Shown: one piece after another, positions 11,739-22,517 of the stretch
Layout of the letters: each line of letters starts with the position of its first letter
Numbering within the stretch: the stretch's first letter is position 1
DNA from: Parachaetomium inaequale
Lineage: Eukaryota; Ascomycota; Sordariomycetes; Sordariales; Chaetomiaceae
Assembly (NCBI GenBank): GCA_033296685.1
Contig: MU854386.1
Coordinates: 66,086 to 130,085, forward strand
Reading direction: 5' to 3'
DNA: 64,000 nt
Position numbers and translations under genes: made by a program
The notes under the pieces: model-generated
Databases searched by the model: none
What the model saw: only the letters and a program-made list of their open reading frames with translations
What the model was told of the DNA's origin: nothing

Positions 11739-12465
11739 GGTTGGGGTTGTGTTTGTTGTGAAATGGGGTTGGTTTGGTTTGAAAAGGGGAGGATGTTGAT
11801 TCGATGAGGGTGGTGATGCTGGTACAGGCCTGGTGGCTGGCTGGTCGGCTGGTTTCGGAGTCTGGGTGAGAGAGTTCAAAGGGTGTGTGTCTCTCCGGTT
11901 CAGATAAGAGTCTCGTTCCTGTGTTTTTGTGTGGATGGCTTCTGTTTCGCCGTCTTGATTGAGTTTGGTGTTTTCCTCCTCGTTGGGTAGGTAGTTTGTC
12001 CAACAGCGGGCGGGCTGGTGTTCTCAAGCAAGTCGCTCTTCTGAGACGGACTGTGAGACCAAACCACAATGTTGCGCAAGTGAAGCTGATTATGTGGCGC
12101 CAGAGTATGGTACTGCTCAAGCACAAGAAGTTGCAGATGAGAGAGAAGGGAGCTGGTTCGGAGGTCAGGGGTATGAGCTGAAGAGACTAAACCCAGATTT
12201 GTCAAAGGCTTCTCTTCCGACTTGGCGTCGGAAGCCCCGTGCCGCCCAACACGAAGCGACATTGGTTGTGTTTCAGGTCGGGGTTGGATTCCTTCCGACA
12301 GAACCAGGGCTGAGTTGTGCCCTGGTTCATGCCGCCGTGGCTGACTCCAAGGTGCAGGCGCTGGACTTCTCAAGGAGAAGAACTCAAAGAGCAGCGTCAT
12401 TTTTGAACTCAAAACTACAGATATCTACGACGCCACGACGCCAAGGTAGGCAATCAAGTGAGAAG
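11739..12465. other. leader/promoter region, no gene seen
   Basis: About 730 bp between the small minus-strand gene and the 3' end of the Zn2Cys6 regulator. The open frames here (for example 12094-12801 on plus) run into the regulator's coding region in antisense and look like chance frames. I see no RNA gene. Confidence 0.5.
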
Positions 12466-14682
12466 TCACCAAGACCCATTACCCACCCATCCCGCCCACT
12501 GCTCGTCAGCACCCACGCCCGGCTCCTCCAATCCTCCAACAAGGTCCTCAAACGCCATATCCACGCCCTCCAGCGCCCATCCCTCACCACCACCCGCAGT
12601 CTCCTGCGCAAACAACTCCGACTCCTCCCGCTCAATCTCAACCGTGCCAAAATGCGGTATATAAACGCAGATCACCCTCCCCCCATCAACAACCTTCCCA
12701 ACTTCGCCCCCGCCACCCGGAGGAGCCCCCTGGAAAGACGAAAGACAGCAGCCCGTACGGTACATTCCCCCATTCGCGGCGTCCTCCTCAACAGCAAGTA
12801 ACCTCCCCAGCACGGCAACAATCTCCGCCGTCGCCGCATCCTCGTTGACACGGGCGACGTGCTCGATACAGGCCAGCGCCCGCTCCGCCAGGCCGCGGTC
12901 GCTCGGCCGCTGGTGCGCGAGGAGGTCTAGGTGACCGAACCCGTGATTATCAGCAGTGTTCCTGTCGTTCCGAAATTGTTGGCGGTCCCGGCGGCGGCGG
13001 CGGCGCCAGCACCACCCCTCGACGTGAACCACGCACAGCGTCGCGGCGGCGACAAAGGCGAAAAAGTCCATGCCGCGGCAGTACGTGCCCGGGCTGACGC
13101 GGCTGCGGAAGGCCACGAAGCGGGCGAGCATCTCGCGCGTGGCCGTCACGGCCGTGATCTTGCTGTATGTGTGGTGGTCGTGGTTGTTGTCGTTGTTGGT
13201 GCTGCTGCCGCCGTCCATGTCGTCGTTGGCTGTTGTTGATGCTGTTTGCAAGAGGTAGGGGAGGTGCAGCCGCGCAACCATGTGGAAGTGGACGAGTTGG
13301 TCCATGAGGGTTGTGCCGTCCGTGGCTGCTGCTGTCGAGGTGTCGTCGTGCTCGGTTCTGGAAGCGGCGAAGTCGGGGGTGAGCCACCACTGCGGTGGCA
13401 GGCATGCTGCCGCTTTCTGGAGCAGCTCGTCGATTTCGCGTGTTGTGGCGTAGTCCTTGATGTCGGCGGCGGTGCGCTGCAGGATCCGCCCGGCCGCGAG
13501 GCAGTCGAGACGTCGTATCCGCTCGACGGGCGTGCAGCTCTCGAGGGCCCGAGGGGAGGCGAAGACGTCGTCGGACGAGCCGTGCGGCAGGCCCAGCAGG
13601 AGCGAGGCGTAACGGTCGGCCTGGACCAGGCGGATCCACATCTGCTCTGGGTTGATGGGTGTTTGAGACTCGGAATGGGGTGTCTCGGGTGACGGCGGGT
13701 CTGCGTCCATGTCAGTCCCGCGGTGTAGACCCATCATCTGCGCCATGGTTATCGCCCGGCGGATGGCGACCCAGGCCTGGCGGAGGTTGCCGGCAAGATC
13801 GTGGTACAGGCTCTCCATCATAACACACTCGATGCCCTCGATTGACCCGGCGAGCTCGTCGTTGCCTGTTACAAGGCTCGCTGCCTCGGCTGCCCGGGAC
13901 ATGATATCGTTGCAGCTGGTCCGCAGGCCTTTGCGGTCCTCCATGGAAGATCCTGACACCGCCCCTTGCAAGACTATGCTCAGGAGCAGGAGTTTCCGTG
14001 CAATGAGAACCGGGTGGGATCCTGGTGGTGGCAACCGCAGTACGTCTTGGAGGGGCATCGGGCGCGAGTTCGGCACGCCCGCTGCTTTGAGAAGAAGAGA
14101 CCCAGAGGTCCCAGTATGGGTGTTGAGGAGTAAATCGAGCTCTCGTTGACTGGGCCACGCTGCCGAGAGTTTTCGGGAGAGTTCATCGTACTTGGTCGGC
14201 CCTCGCGTCAAATCCCGGACCCAAGTAATGGATGTGGCTGGCGTCAGCGGCCTAGAGAGTGGTGTTGGGTTGACGAGAATGCCTCTCCCAAAAGTAGCAG
14301 CTGTATGAGTTGGCCCGAATAGTCCTTCTAAAAACAGACCCGAGGAAGTGTTGGCATCCCTGGTCATCTGCTCAACCAGCGTTTTGACCAGTGCCTCTAC
14401 CCGGTCCAGCCGATCGTGGACTTCGGCCTGCTTGCCGTTGACATTATCGAGCGCAGTTTCCGGTTTATCAGGGAACTCCTGGCTGATACACGCCGTCCGG
14501 CGGCGCTTACAGGGGTTGCATAGGGTGTCGGCGGGTGTTGCAAACACGCATCGGACCTTGCGCCGCTTACACTCCCAGCAACTCCGGGTGCCTTTTCGGA
14601 CCTTCTTCCTCGGCCGCCCGGCTTCAGGTTCGGCCAAAAGGGTGTCAGGCGACTCGCAGGTGTGGGGGTTTGTGTCTGCCAT
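12466..14682 (-). CDS. Zn2Cys6 fungal transcription factor
   Basis: A 738-residue single-exon regulator expected to act in the nucleus on CGG-containing sites. Near the N-terminus a basic stretch ('RPRKKVRKG') leads into the binuclear zinc cluster, with Cys at 35, 38, 45, 55, 58 and 65 (CX2CX6CX9CX2CX6C), followed by a heptad-like linker ('VHDRLDRVEALVKTLVEQM') that probably dimerises. The middle has the fungal-specific regulatory region: 'AWVAIRRAITMAQMMGLHRG' is its typical signature. His/Asn-rich and Arg-rich low-complexity segments lie near residues 480-600. The C-terminus is acidic and Gly-rich, a candidate activation domain. The target pathway cannot be inferred; the nearest gene is the NmrA-like protein, transcribed in the same direction upstream of it. 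Confidence 0.9.
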   Translation of the reverse strand: MADTNPHTCESPDTLLAEPEAGRPRKKVRKGTRSCWECKRRKVRCVFATPADTLCNPCKRRRTACISQEFPDKPETALDNVNGKQAEVHDRLDRVEALVKTLVEQMTRDANTSSGLFLEGLFGPTHTAATFGRGILVNPTPLSRPLTPATSITWVRDLTRGPTKYDELSRKLSAAWPSQRELDLLLNTHTGTSGSLLLKAAGVPNSRPMPLQDVLRLPPPGSHPVLIARKLLLLSIVLQGAVSGSSMEDRKGLRTSCNDIMSRAAEAASLVTGNDELAGSIEGIECVMMESLYHDLAGNLRQAWVAIRRAITMAQMMGLHRGTDMDADPPSPETPHSESQTPINPEQMWIRLVQADRYASLLLGLPHGSSDDVFASPRALESCTPVERIRRLDCLAAGRILQRTAADIKDYATTREIDELLQKAAACLPPQWWLTPDFAASRTEHDDTSTAAATDGTTLMDQLVHFHMVARLHLPYLLQTASTTANDDMDGGSSTNNDNNHDHHTYSKITAVTATREMLARFVAFRSRVSPGTYCRGMDFFAFVAAATLCVVHVEGWCWRRRRRRDRQQFRNDRNTADNHGFGHLDLLAHQRPSDRGLAERALACIEHVARVNEDAATAEIVAVLGRLLAVEEDAANGGMYRTGCCLSSFQGAPPGGGGEVGKVVDGGRVICVYIPHFGTVEIEREESELFAQETAGGGEGWALEGVDMAFEDLVGGLEEPGVGADEQWAGWVGNGSW

Positions 14683-15038
14683 TTTGTGGAAACAAGCGAT
14701 TGTGGTGGTTGTCAGGTTGGGACGGGGGCGTTGTTCGGGAGAAGCTCGCGGTCAAGGAAAAGGAATCCGCCAAGAAGGACTGGACGAACGAATCAATGAA
14801 CTGGCAACTTTAGTCAGCAGCCTGACCGTTCAGTTGCCTACCTACTTAGGTAAGGACAGTTAACTCCGAAGTCCCAGCTAGTTAGAGACGTTGAAGAACA
14901 TACAATTCATCAACCAAGGGGAATGAGGTGAACTCGTCCGCAAACACCCCCTGGCATGACCCCTGAAGAGCCACTACAGCAAAACCACCCTCTACACCGA
15001 CATATTATAAACCCAGCGGCTACACATCCACCAAGCAT
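14683..15038. other. promoter of the Zn2Cys6 factor and 3' flank of the NmrA-like gene
   Basis: About 360 bp between two minus-strand genes. The open frames extending into it from 14348 are antisense to the regulator. No discrete motif is convincing. Confidence 0.5.
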
Positions 15039-16307
15039 CTACGGCTTGCCATGCCACGCCTCCGCCAGGAAATCCTCCGCTTTGGTAAACTTGTAGTCCG
15101 GCAACAGCTGATTCCACTCATCCGAAACGCTCGCGGCTCCAACCGAGATACCGAGCAAGATGCCAGCTGTAAGGCGCTCTGCAAGCGCCTCGATCTGTTC
15201 GGGCGTGAAGGACGGGTGGTCGGGCCTGGGAATCCACGACGACTTTACCACCCCCGAGTTGAGGTCATCAGCCTGGAGTCTCTCAACCTTGAAGGTCCCG
15301 CCTATTTCAGGGGAAAGTCAGTCCTCGACACGCGCTTCGCAGGCAAGAAGGGGCCTCAGGCTCACCGCGGACCCTCTCGCCAAGTTTGACAATCTCCCCA
15401 ATCGCCAGGGTGTCTCCCCTGATACCGCCGACAACCGGCCACTCGCCCTCATAGTCGATAGCTCTGGCCACAACATTCACGATGTCCGTCACCGTGGTGA
15501 GTGTGATGCGGGCATCGTCTCTACCTTCCACCATCAGAAGCCGGCGCTGGTCAAAGTCGATGGGGGTCTCCATGGGGTGGACATGTTTGGTCGACTTGTA
15601 AGGGCGGGTCAGGTAGTTGGTGAACAGGCCGGGTACGAAGAGCGAGTACTCGAGGACCTGCCATTGGAGTGTCAGCATTACTCCGCGGATTCACTATTGC
15701 ACTTTCTTCTCCCAACGACATAGGTACCTTCTTGTCCTTGTTCAGCTGCTTGAGGTACTCGCGGATCTCAGTCTTGCCGTCATTCCACGGCATGTGGTCA
15801 AATTTAGCCCTAAAGGATTGGAGTTACTAAGAATTCATCAAAATTGAACTCAGGGCCGGGACATAAACACACATGGCCCATTCACTCGGCGCAAAGCGTC
15901 TCACGCCCGCTCTCACCGCCGCATCGATCAGACCCTTTTGCGCCACGCTGCCCGGGTCCAGGTGCGCTGTGATGAACGAGAGCACCGTGTCGACTCCTCG
16001 CAGAGTCTCGTCCAGCTGTTCCGGATCTTCGTAGTTGGTCTTGACCCAGGTCACGCTGGGCGCAGTCTCCCCAGGGGGGGCGTCCTACGTGTTGAGTCAG
16101 TGATTTGGGCAAACACGTCATGCTGGAGGTATCCAAACCTTGCGAGACAGAAGCAAAATCTCATGCTTCTTTGTTGCGACGAGCACGTCGATGATCTCCT
16201 GGCCAACGTCTGTTTGATTCAATGTCAGTGATCAATGACTGGGACTATATAGGGGCTGAGGCAAGCAACTTACTGCCAGAGCCGCCAGCGATAGCAATCT
16301 TGACCAT
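15039..16307 (-). CDS. NmrA-like / isoflavone reductase-like NAD(P)-binding protein
   Basis: A Rossmann-fold protein of about 317 residues from six exons: 16307-16274, 16209-16139, 16084-15873, 15809-15728, 15657-15366 and 15301-15039. All five introns are GT..AG and the joins keep frame. The first splice creates 'MVKIAIAGGSGNVGQEI', the glycine-rich dinucleotide-binding motif of the NmrA family. Further landmarks are 'TVLSFITAHLDP', 'AAVRAGVRRFAPSEWAMAKF' and 'EYSLFVPGLFTNYL'. Family members are either NADP sensors, such as the nitrogen regulator NmrA, or reductases of aromatic and isoflavonoid-like substrates; the sequence does not decide between them. The protein lacks a signal peptide and should be cytosolic. 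A TATA element lies about 105 bp upstream of the start. Confidence 0.88.
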
Positions 16308-16412
16308 TTTGTCTTGCTTTTAATGGAATTAGGGCTAAAATACCGGTAGGTAAGGTTGGGGATAATGAGTGAGAAGAAGAAGCTGCTCAACTGGAGCACT
16401 GCTGGCTGGGTA

Positions 16413-16418
16413 CTTATA
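16413..16418 (-). promoter_or_regulatory. TATA element of the NmrA-like gene
   Basis: TATAAG on the minus strand, about 105 bp upstream of the NmrA-like start codon and within a GGGGTATAAGTACC context, a plausible core-promoter position for a fungal gene. Confidence 0.45.
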
Positions 16419-17335
16419 CCCCAGCGGAGGTGTTCTGGGGCGCCACTTCGACCGAGATTTCGGCGGAAGATGTTCTGGTCCTTCTGCCGGGCAGCGATCA
16501 TTAAAACAAGCACAGAGGATTATTCATCTAGGTTGCCGCTGCTTGGCTGGCTGATAACTGAGCGTGGGGTGCTGCCATACGGCTTCGACCGAGACCTCGG
16601 CGGAAGACGCGGACCCCTGGATCCTGGTAGCTGATGCTTCCGCCGAACGCCGAACTCCTGCCCCATGAATGCTTGATTGCTCTTGATTGCAATTTAGGCA
16701 TTCAAAAGCTTGCAGCTCAACCGCAAACCTAAAGCAGTTTGCCGACATTCCCCAATACTAGCTAGATGAGATTATCTGGGAGTTAGCACGAGAGTTACGT
16801 CGTTGTGAGTGAGTCCTTACCATTGTGACAACACCCCCCCATTGTAAATATCTCAACGTTGAATCATTGTCCCTGTGTCGCGGAAGAAATGTGAAAGTAC
16901 GCTTGGGCAACAATACATGTTTGATTATATGAACAAGTAAGCAGCAGTACTGAGATGATGGCTGCCTTGATCGCTTTCTACATTTGTTACTGGCATTTCA
17001 TTGTCCTCACTTGAGAGTTTCTACAAACACAGAAGTTAAAGGACAGCAGTTGCCAGTGACCAACGCATATAATAAGAAGCGAAGGCTGTTTGGGCGTTAG
17101 ACATCAGTTTTAGTTGTTACAGTCATCATCAACAAGCCGGACGGTTTGTACAAACACGGCAGGAATAGCAGTCAGTGAGGCAGCTGGTTATTATATTAGA
17201 GAAGATATTTAAGGCACTGATCGTTCTCCGGGATCAGGTCCCCCTTTCCTCAACCATACTATCATCCTTCTCACCCATCCAACACCAACTCGTATCGCCC
17301 AACCTCAGCTCACCCAAGTCCCAATTTACAGCACA
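16419..17335. other. divergent intergenic region
   Basis: About 0.9 kb between the NmrA-like promoter and the next plus-strand gene. The stretch is comparatively AT-rich (about 16740-17200), with no open frame of note and no RNA gene seen. Confidence 0.5.
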
Positions 17336-17709
17336 ATGACAACCGAAACCTACTATGGTTTCTTCGTGATCATCCCAATTGTCTTGGTCGGCGTCCTCAT
17401 TATTTGGGTTTTCCAGGGCTTGCCAGTCACCACGACGCGAGTCAACACCCGCCCCAGCTGCAACAGAGGTACATGTATTCGCCATACCTGGTTCTTCCCC
17501 CGAGAGCAGAGCTGCCACAGCCGCCGTAGCCGCCGACGCCGCTGAAGGGACAAGACAGCGGCCATCACCGCCGCGGTCGCCGTCGGTAGAGGAACCCTGA
17601 ACGAACACCGCCGGCCCAGCCCCCCTTTCCCACCCCGGCTTACCTACGTGCTCTTGATGAGGACGATCGATATCTCGGAGCACAGCCAGCACCAATGGAC
17701 GAGTGCTAG
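17336..17709 (+). CDS. possible small membrane protein, probably spliced
   Basis: An ATG at 17336 opens 'MTTETYYGFFVIIPIVLVG' and a strong hydrophobic helix continuing 'VLIIWVFQG'. In the unspliced frame the protein ends after 69 residues in an Arg/Ser-rich tail that does not look natural. Downstream, in another frame, 17619-17709 is open, reads 'TPAYLRALDEDDRYLGAQPA' and ends 'PMDEC', which looks like authentic coding sequence. An intron from a GT near 17428 to the CAG at about 17616-17618 would join the two in phase. I infer a short single-span protein with an acidic tail; the exon junction is a guess and no family is recognised. Confidence 0.38.
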
Positions 17710-19078
17710 CAGCTACAGACAGGTAAGCGGGCCTGTTCACCGAACACAGGGTTCGAACCTTTCAGCTTCTAATTTCAGGACTCGGAATGTTGTGAGAAGG
17801 ATGACATGTCCTGCGCCGCGGTCCACAAAAACACATGGACGTCTCATGTGGCCGCCGCCATTCCTCAACACGACAATGGTACAGGGGCCTTTAAACCCCT
17901 CCCTACAAGGTGGCGAGTCCTGAGGGGTCCGGAGTCATGTGTATGGCCGTGAGAGGGGGGCAAGGAAGGCGCGCATCGAAGAGGGAGGTGTCCTCAGGGA
18001 AGAAGTTATGCCGGTGGAACGGGTCCGGAAAGGGAATTTAGAGGCGCCGGAGGAGGTGTAGCATTAATAGAGGAAAAAATGGGGGCGGGGGGAGGGGGGG
18101 GGGGGGAAGAGGGGAGCAAGTGGGCAAGAAAGGGTCTAGACTCAGGCCCTCAGGGTGTCAGTCCATGCTCTTAGCAAAATCGAATGTTATCCTGAATCAC
18201 ACCAGAAGTGACACTCACCATGGCTGGGAGCAACCAACCTCTCATAATCAGCGTAAGGTGACGGTGCAATGGGGTGATGATGGCGTTACCTGTCTGTCGG
18301 CTGGGATACGGCCGAGCAGAAGAGCCTGCCCAACTTAACTGGCTCATAGCTATCACCCCGCCACCCGGACAACGCAAGCATGTCTCAAGACATGTGTATC
18401 TTGTGCCACATTCCAGGCACCGCACCAATGGACAATGAGCCAGGAGTGCGGGGCACCGAGCACCACCCGAGACAATAACACACACAGGTCAACAAGAGGA
18501 ACAATAAGAGTGCGGTACAGAGGGCGTGACAAGTTTGCCACGGCCTCAAGAGAAAGCCTGAATTCATCGTCCAGCACTACCAAACACCCTGGCACAGCGC
18601 CACCGTCTCGGTGCTCCTGTACCCTCACACAATGAGTAAAACTCCCAAAAAAAGGTCGCACAAAAACACCCTCTCTCTTCTTTGTACTATGCTCTCGACA
18701 ATACCCCATAATCGCCCAACCCTGGCATGTGATTATTATGTATCTATGCACTTGAATCCGCCACCTTGCAAGCCTGGCGGCCGCGAACGAAAACCAAAGA
18801 TTGCGTGCCGTGACATGAACCCCCCCTGAACGCCATGCAAATGCTCCGCGAACCAAAGAAAAGAGAGAAAAAGCATTGTAACGCCAACTGCGTGCTGCAG
18901 AAAACCGAGGCCAGAGGCCAGAAGAGTAATGCGAGAAATCAGCCGGTGGGGGTATCCTGGCGGTGGTCCATCCCCGGGCCGCGGGGTCGTTCTCTCGGGT
19001 TGCCCAAGAAGAGTGTCGGCGAATTGAACCGGGAAGTCTGTCCGATGCAGGGGCGCTGCAAGAAGGCGAGGTTGACGC
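17710..19078. other. intergenic region with G-tract
   Basis: About 1.4 kb of mostly non-coding sequence. A clear intron-like unit (CAG followed by GTAAGC near 17721, ending TTTCAG near 17778) suggests that the 3' UTR of the preceding gene is spliced. A long guanine tract lies at about 18081-18115. No protein-coding frame is supported. Confidence 0.45.
18081..18115 (+). repeat. guanine-rich tract
   Basis: About 35 bases that are almost entirely G, with runs of 5, 6, 13 and 4 interrupted by single C or A bases and a short AAGA. The arrangement has four or more G-runs close together, so a G-quadruplex is possible. It is also a place where assembly length errors are likely. Confidence 0.8.
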
Positions 19079-19573
19079 TCAGCTATTCTGCGTCTCGCTG
19101 CGCCAGATGCCCGCCCCAAGCGGCTTGCTGACGCCGAAGCCCACGCCCACGGCGATGGCGACGATGAGGACGATGATGAGGATCCTGACGGCGATGCGGT
19201 TGCGCTTGCTCAGGCCTGCCAGGCAGGTGCAGTTGTGCCGGTTCTTCTTGGCCGCCTTGGCCTTCCGCTTCCAGTGGTCCTGACTGGGCCAGGCATGGCA
19301 GTCGGTCCCCCCCTTGGTGCATTCGGCTGACCGCCTGCTGGAGTCGTGTGTTATGACTGGCATCGCCTCGATGTCGGTGTCGAACGGGTTGAGGCGGGCC
19401 GTGGCGGGCGTCGAGATGTCGGAGCGCCGCGTGTATTGTGTGTCCTTCTCTTCGAGCGCGGGGAACGGCTGGGAGATGGTGTCTTGGGAGGATTTGTGTT
19501 TGAGCATCGTGGTTGTGGTTTCGACGGTCAAGTCTGGCTTGCCGGCCGGGTCGTGGGCAGAATCTGAAGCCAT
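19079..19573 (-). CDS. single-pass membrane protein with cysteine motif, unknown function
   Basis: A 164-residue protein with a polar Ser/Thr-rich N-terminal half, then 'ARLNPFDTDIEAMPV', a segment 'CTKGGTDCHAWPSQDHWKRK' rich in Lys and Trp, 'AAKKNRHNCTCLAGLSKRNR' and one membrane helix ('VRILIIVLIVAIAVGVGFGV') followed by a short tail 'SKPLGAGIW'. The basic, Cys-containing block (CX6C and CTC) directly before the helix suggests membrane-proximal palmitoylation or metal binding. The layout is that of a tail-anchored or type II single-span protein. I believe this pattern recurs in related fungi, but I cannot name a function. A long leader is likely, since no other gene lies upstream for almost 3 kb. 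Confidence 0.75.
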   Translation of the reverse strand: MASDSAHDPAGKPDLTVETTTTMLKHKSSQDTISQPFPALEEKDTQYTRRSDISTPATARLNPFDTDIEAMPVITHDSSRRSAECTKGGTDCHAWPSQDHWKRKAKAAKKNRHNCTCLAGLSKRNRIAVRILIIVLIVAIAVGVGFGVSKPLGAGIWRSETQNS

Positions 19574-22517
19574 GGCGCTAAGATCGGGCAGCGGTCAGGT
19601 GGCGGAAACCTGTGTAATATCTGGGTCGGTAGGTAATTATATCATCAACAGATGACTGTTTGAGCAGATTGTCGAGTTGGTTCGAGGGCGGGGGAGGCCA
19701 AAGTGGTGGAATTTATGATGGTGGAGGTCCCGTGGTACCTGAGAAGGTGTCAGTCAGTCATGTGCTGGACCAAGACCGGGGCGAAGCAACACCGCACGTC
19801 CGTTCCCGTAGGGCAAGGACAATGGCGTTTGTGGCAGGATAATGGGATGGAGACTGACCAACAATGATAGCAAATCGTGTTCGTGTGCGCCTCCAACAGC
19901 GGCAGTAGAGGAAGCCACGCGGCGGTGGACAGTGGCGGATGAAGCGAACAGTCGGGCCGTGACCCCTTCCCAGCAGGAGACGAGCGGACTCGACGAGAAA
20001 GGAATGACGGACGGACGAATGGGTCGACAAAATTCGGGACAGCGCGAGCACGACAGGTTCGTTGCGATCGGCGCCTTCTGTGTCGTCCGCTCGGCGTGGG
20101 AGCGGTGAATCGAGGCGGACGGAGCGTAGAAGGGGGAGCGCCTGGGCGGGCAGTTGGCAAGAGAAATGGGAAAAGGAAATGGGAACACGACAGACCCTGG
20201 TACGTACCTGGGAGATCAAGCTGTGGGGACCCGCCGGTGCAGCCAATCCGGGCCACAAGTCGGTTGGGAGCTGCATTGGCCGTGCTCCATGGCAGACCCA
20301 TGCCTGCCCCTGGATCTTGCACCTCGCGAGCTAGCGCAGGCCCCACTTACTTTCCTCGGTCACACAACAGAAGCTTGATTGGCTTGGTGCTGCTGCGCGA
20401 ATGGAACCCTCCATTTTGCGCCAGAACGAGGTCAAGGAAGATCGCTGGAGCAAGGCCAGACTCAGCCAGACATCCAATGCACGAGGCCGCGCACTGCTGC
20501 GACCCACGAGTTGAGCCCAGGAGCGCTCTCCGACGCCAATTAAGCTCAGCAAATCGTGACGCGCCGCCGATGATGCGGATATCAACAGGCCCGGCCACAA
20601 TGAGGGGCCACAGATGCGCCGTCGGCCGCTTTTCCGTTGGAACCCAACACGGGCTGGGCGGGCCCGTCTCCGGTGGCCTCTTTGGCAATCATACACCGAG
20701 CCGGCCTTCCTTCGACCTGCCCTGCTGCACTGGATTCTGTTTCACATGCTTTTCGATGCGGCGCCTGCTTTTGCGGCATGCAGCAAGCCGTCCTTCATTC
20801 AGCCTCATGCGGGCCGTCTCTGCCAACTTCCAGCTTTCTCCCCGGGCAGGCGGATGAAAGCCACCGTGGTGCACGTTTGGGTGTCCGCGGATGCAGGTCC
20901 AGGGAAGCGCACGCGAATGGAGGTCTGTCCAGGACTCCAGGCCTGGCAGCATCCAATGGCTCCTCGGATCAATTCCGGCCCCCTGCCCAACCCTGGCCGT
21001 CAAAGCACACAAAAGGGGGCAAAACGGTAGTTAACGCGGATTTGTTTCTCGACATCGAAAAAGTCGAACGAAACGTAAATTCTTCGCAATGGCGCTGATC
21101 TTCTCTAGTCTGGCTGCTCCCAGCTTCTCCTCGGCACCGCATTGCTCGCGTCCCTATCGACTTTCCGACGGCGAAACAACCCTACGCAAAAGATAGATGA
21201 ACGGTTGCAAGCGAGCGGGCCCATAGCATGGAACTTTATCGTCCACCCGACTATTGGCTTCATGCCGCCGCCACTGCGAATAAATTCTTCTTGGTTTTCT
21301 CGAGCACTCTCTCAAGCTCGCGATGCTGCGCCCGCCATGTGCGCATGTGCACCATGCCTTTTCAAGTCATGGTTTCCCAGCGCTGCGGGGTCGTTCTCCA
21401 GAGGTCTAGAACCCCCTGTCATAACCTTGAAATGGCTGGGAAAAGAGACGCGCAGCTCGCTGCATCTGGCACTTCCACGTTCAGCTGAGGCAATTCTTCC
21501 ATCGTACCAGCCCGCGCGGGGATACCGAACGTTGCCACGTTGTCTGGGCGGAGGAATCTAGGCCGAGAGTGTCTCGGCTCGAGCCATGCTGCACATCGAT
21601 CCATGTGCTTCGGCCGTTTTCTCCTCTCTCGATACGGTAGGTGGTGTTGAGGTTCGACCTGCCAAATGCATTCGGTGGTCTTCAACTCGAACGCCCTGCT
21701 GACCGGGTCCCTCGCCAGTTGCCGGTGTCAGGGGCTGGAGTCGTCAGCTCTTGGCTGTGTCGTTTTTGTCAGGGGTTTTCCATTGGTGGACAACTTGGAC
21801 CCCACACATCACGACTGCTCAGGAGTTGCGGTCTAGCCTCAGATGTCGGTCGTGGATGATGTGACCTTTCCTGACACAAAGGCCGATTTCGATGCACAAG
21901 GATCAACTCGTTAGGAAGAGAGACTTGGTAAACATCAAAATCGGGCCGCCACACGCTCACTGGCCTACCGCCGCCTTGAATGCCGTTTGATCAAGCATGG
22001 CTGCCGAGAGTGTGAGTCGGGCCGCTCCACCTTGGCATCCACCGACCAGCGGGTCGATCAATATGGCGTTCTTGAAGATCGCCATGTTTGAGCGCTGCTC
22101 TTCCTGACCTAGAGATCACATGCATCAACAACTGAGTCGAGTCATCGCCGACTCAATTGCCGGTTGTTACGAAGTGAAGTCTCACCCAGCGGAACTGTTT
22201 CACACGCTCACCGTTGAGAAATCTGTCAAGTTCATGTTACCTATCGAAACAACTTGGCAAAACAAGGTACAGTCCCCCCCTTGTTTGTTCCCCTTGTTTG
22301 TTTGAGCGTCCTACTTTGGGAGAACCGTAAAGTTATAAAATTTTCTTGGAGATACTATTTCCTCAATAAAAAGAGATTTGGGCTATCTTTCACTTTTCCC
22401 CTTTCTTTTTCATCTTCTTCCCTTTTCATTTTTTCCCTTTCTTTCTTCTAGGTTTGAAATCAGGGACAAATGTCAAGAGTTCCTTGTTCACAGACAAACA
22501 AGGGTCGAGCCTTATAA
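19574..22517. other. gene-poor 2.9 kb region
   Basis: The longest stretch without a supported gene. Several overlapping 60-250-codon frames exist on both strands in 19750-21100, but none has motifs, and their overlap in most frames reflects GC-rich non-coding sequence. CAG/GTACGTAC-type donor and CAG acceptor signals on the minus strand (about 20200 and 19742) would fit a spliced 5' UTR of the membrane protein to the left. A pyrimidine-rich tract lies at 22385-22450. No tRNA is seen; an unannotated long non-coding RNA is possible. Confidence 0.4.

Noticed and set aside
20096..20857. 253-codon plus-strand open frame in the gene-poor region
   Set aside because: Overlapping frames are open in several phases on both strands; composition is that of translated GC-rich non-coding DNA and no motif or splice logic supports it.
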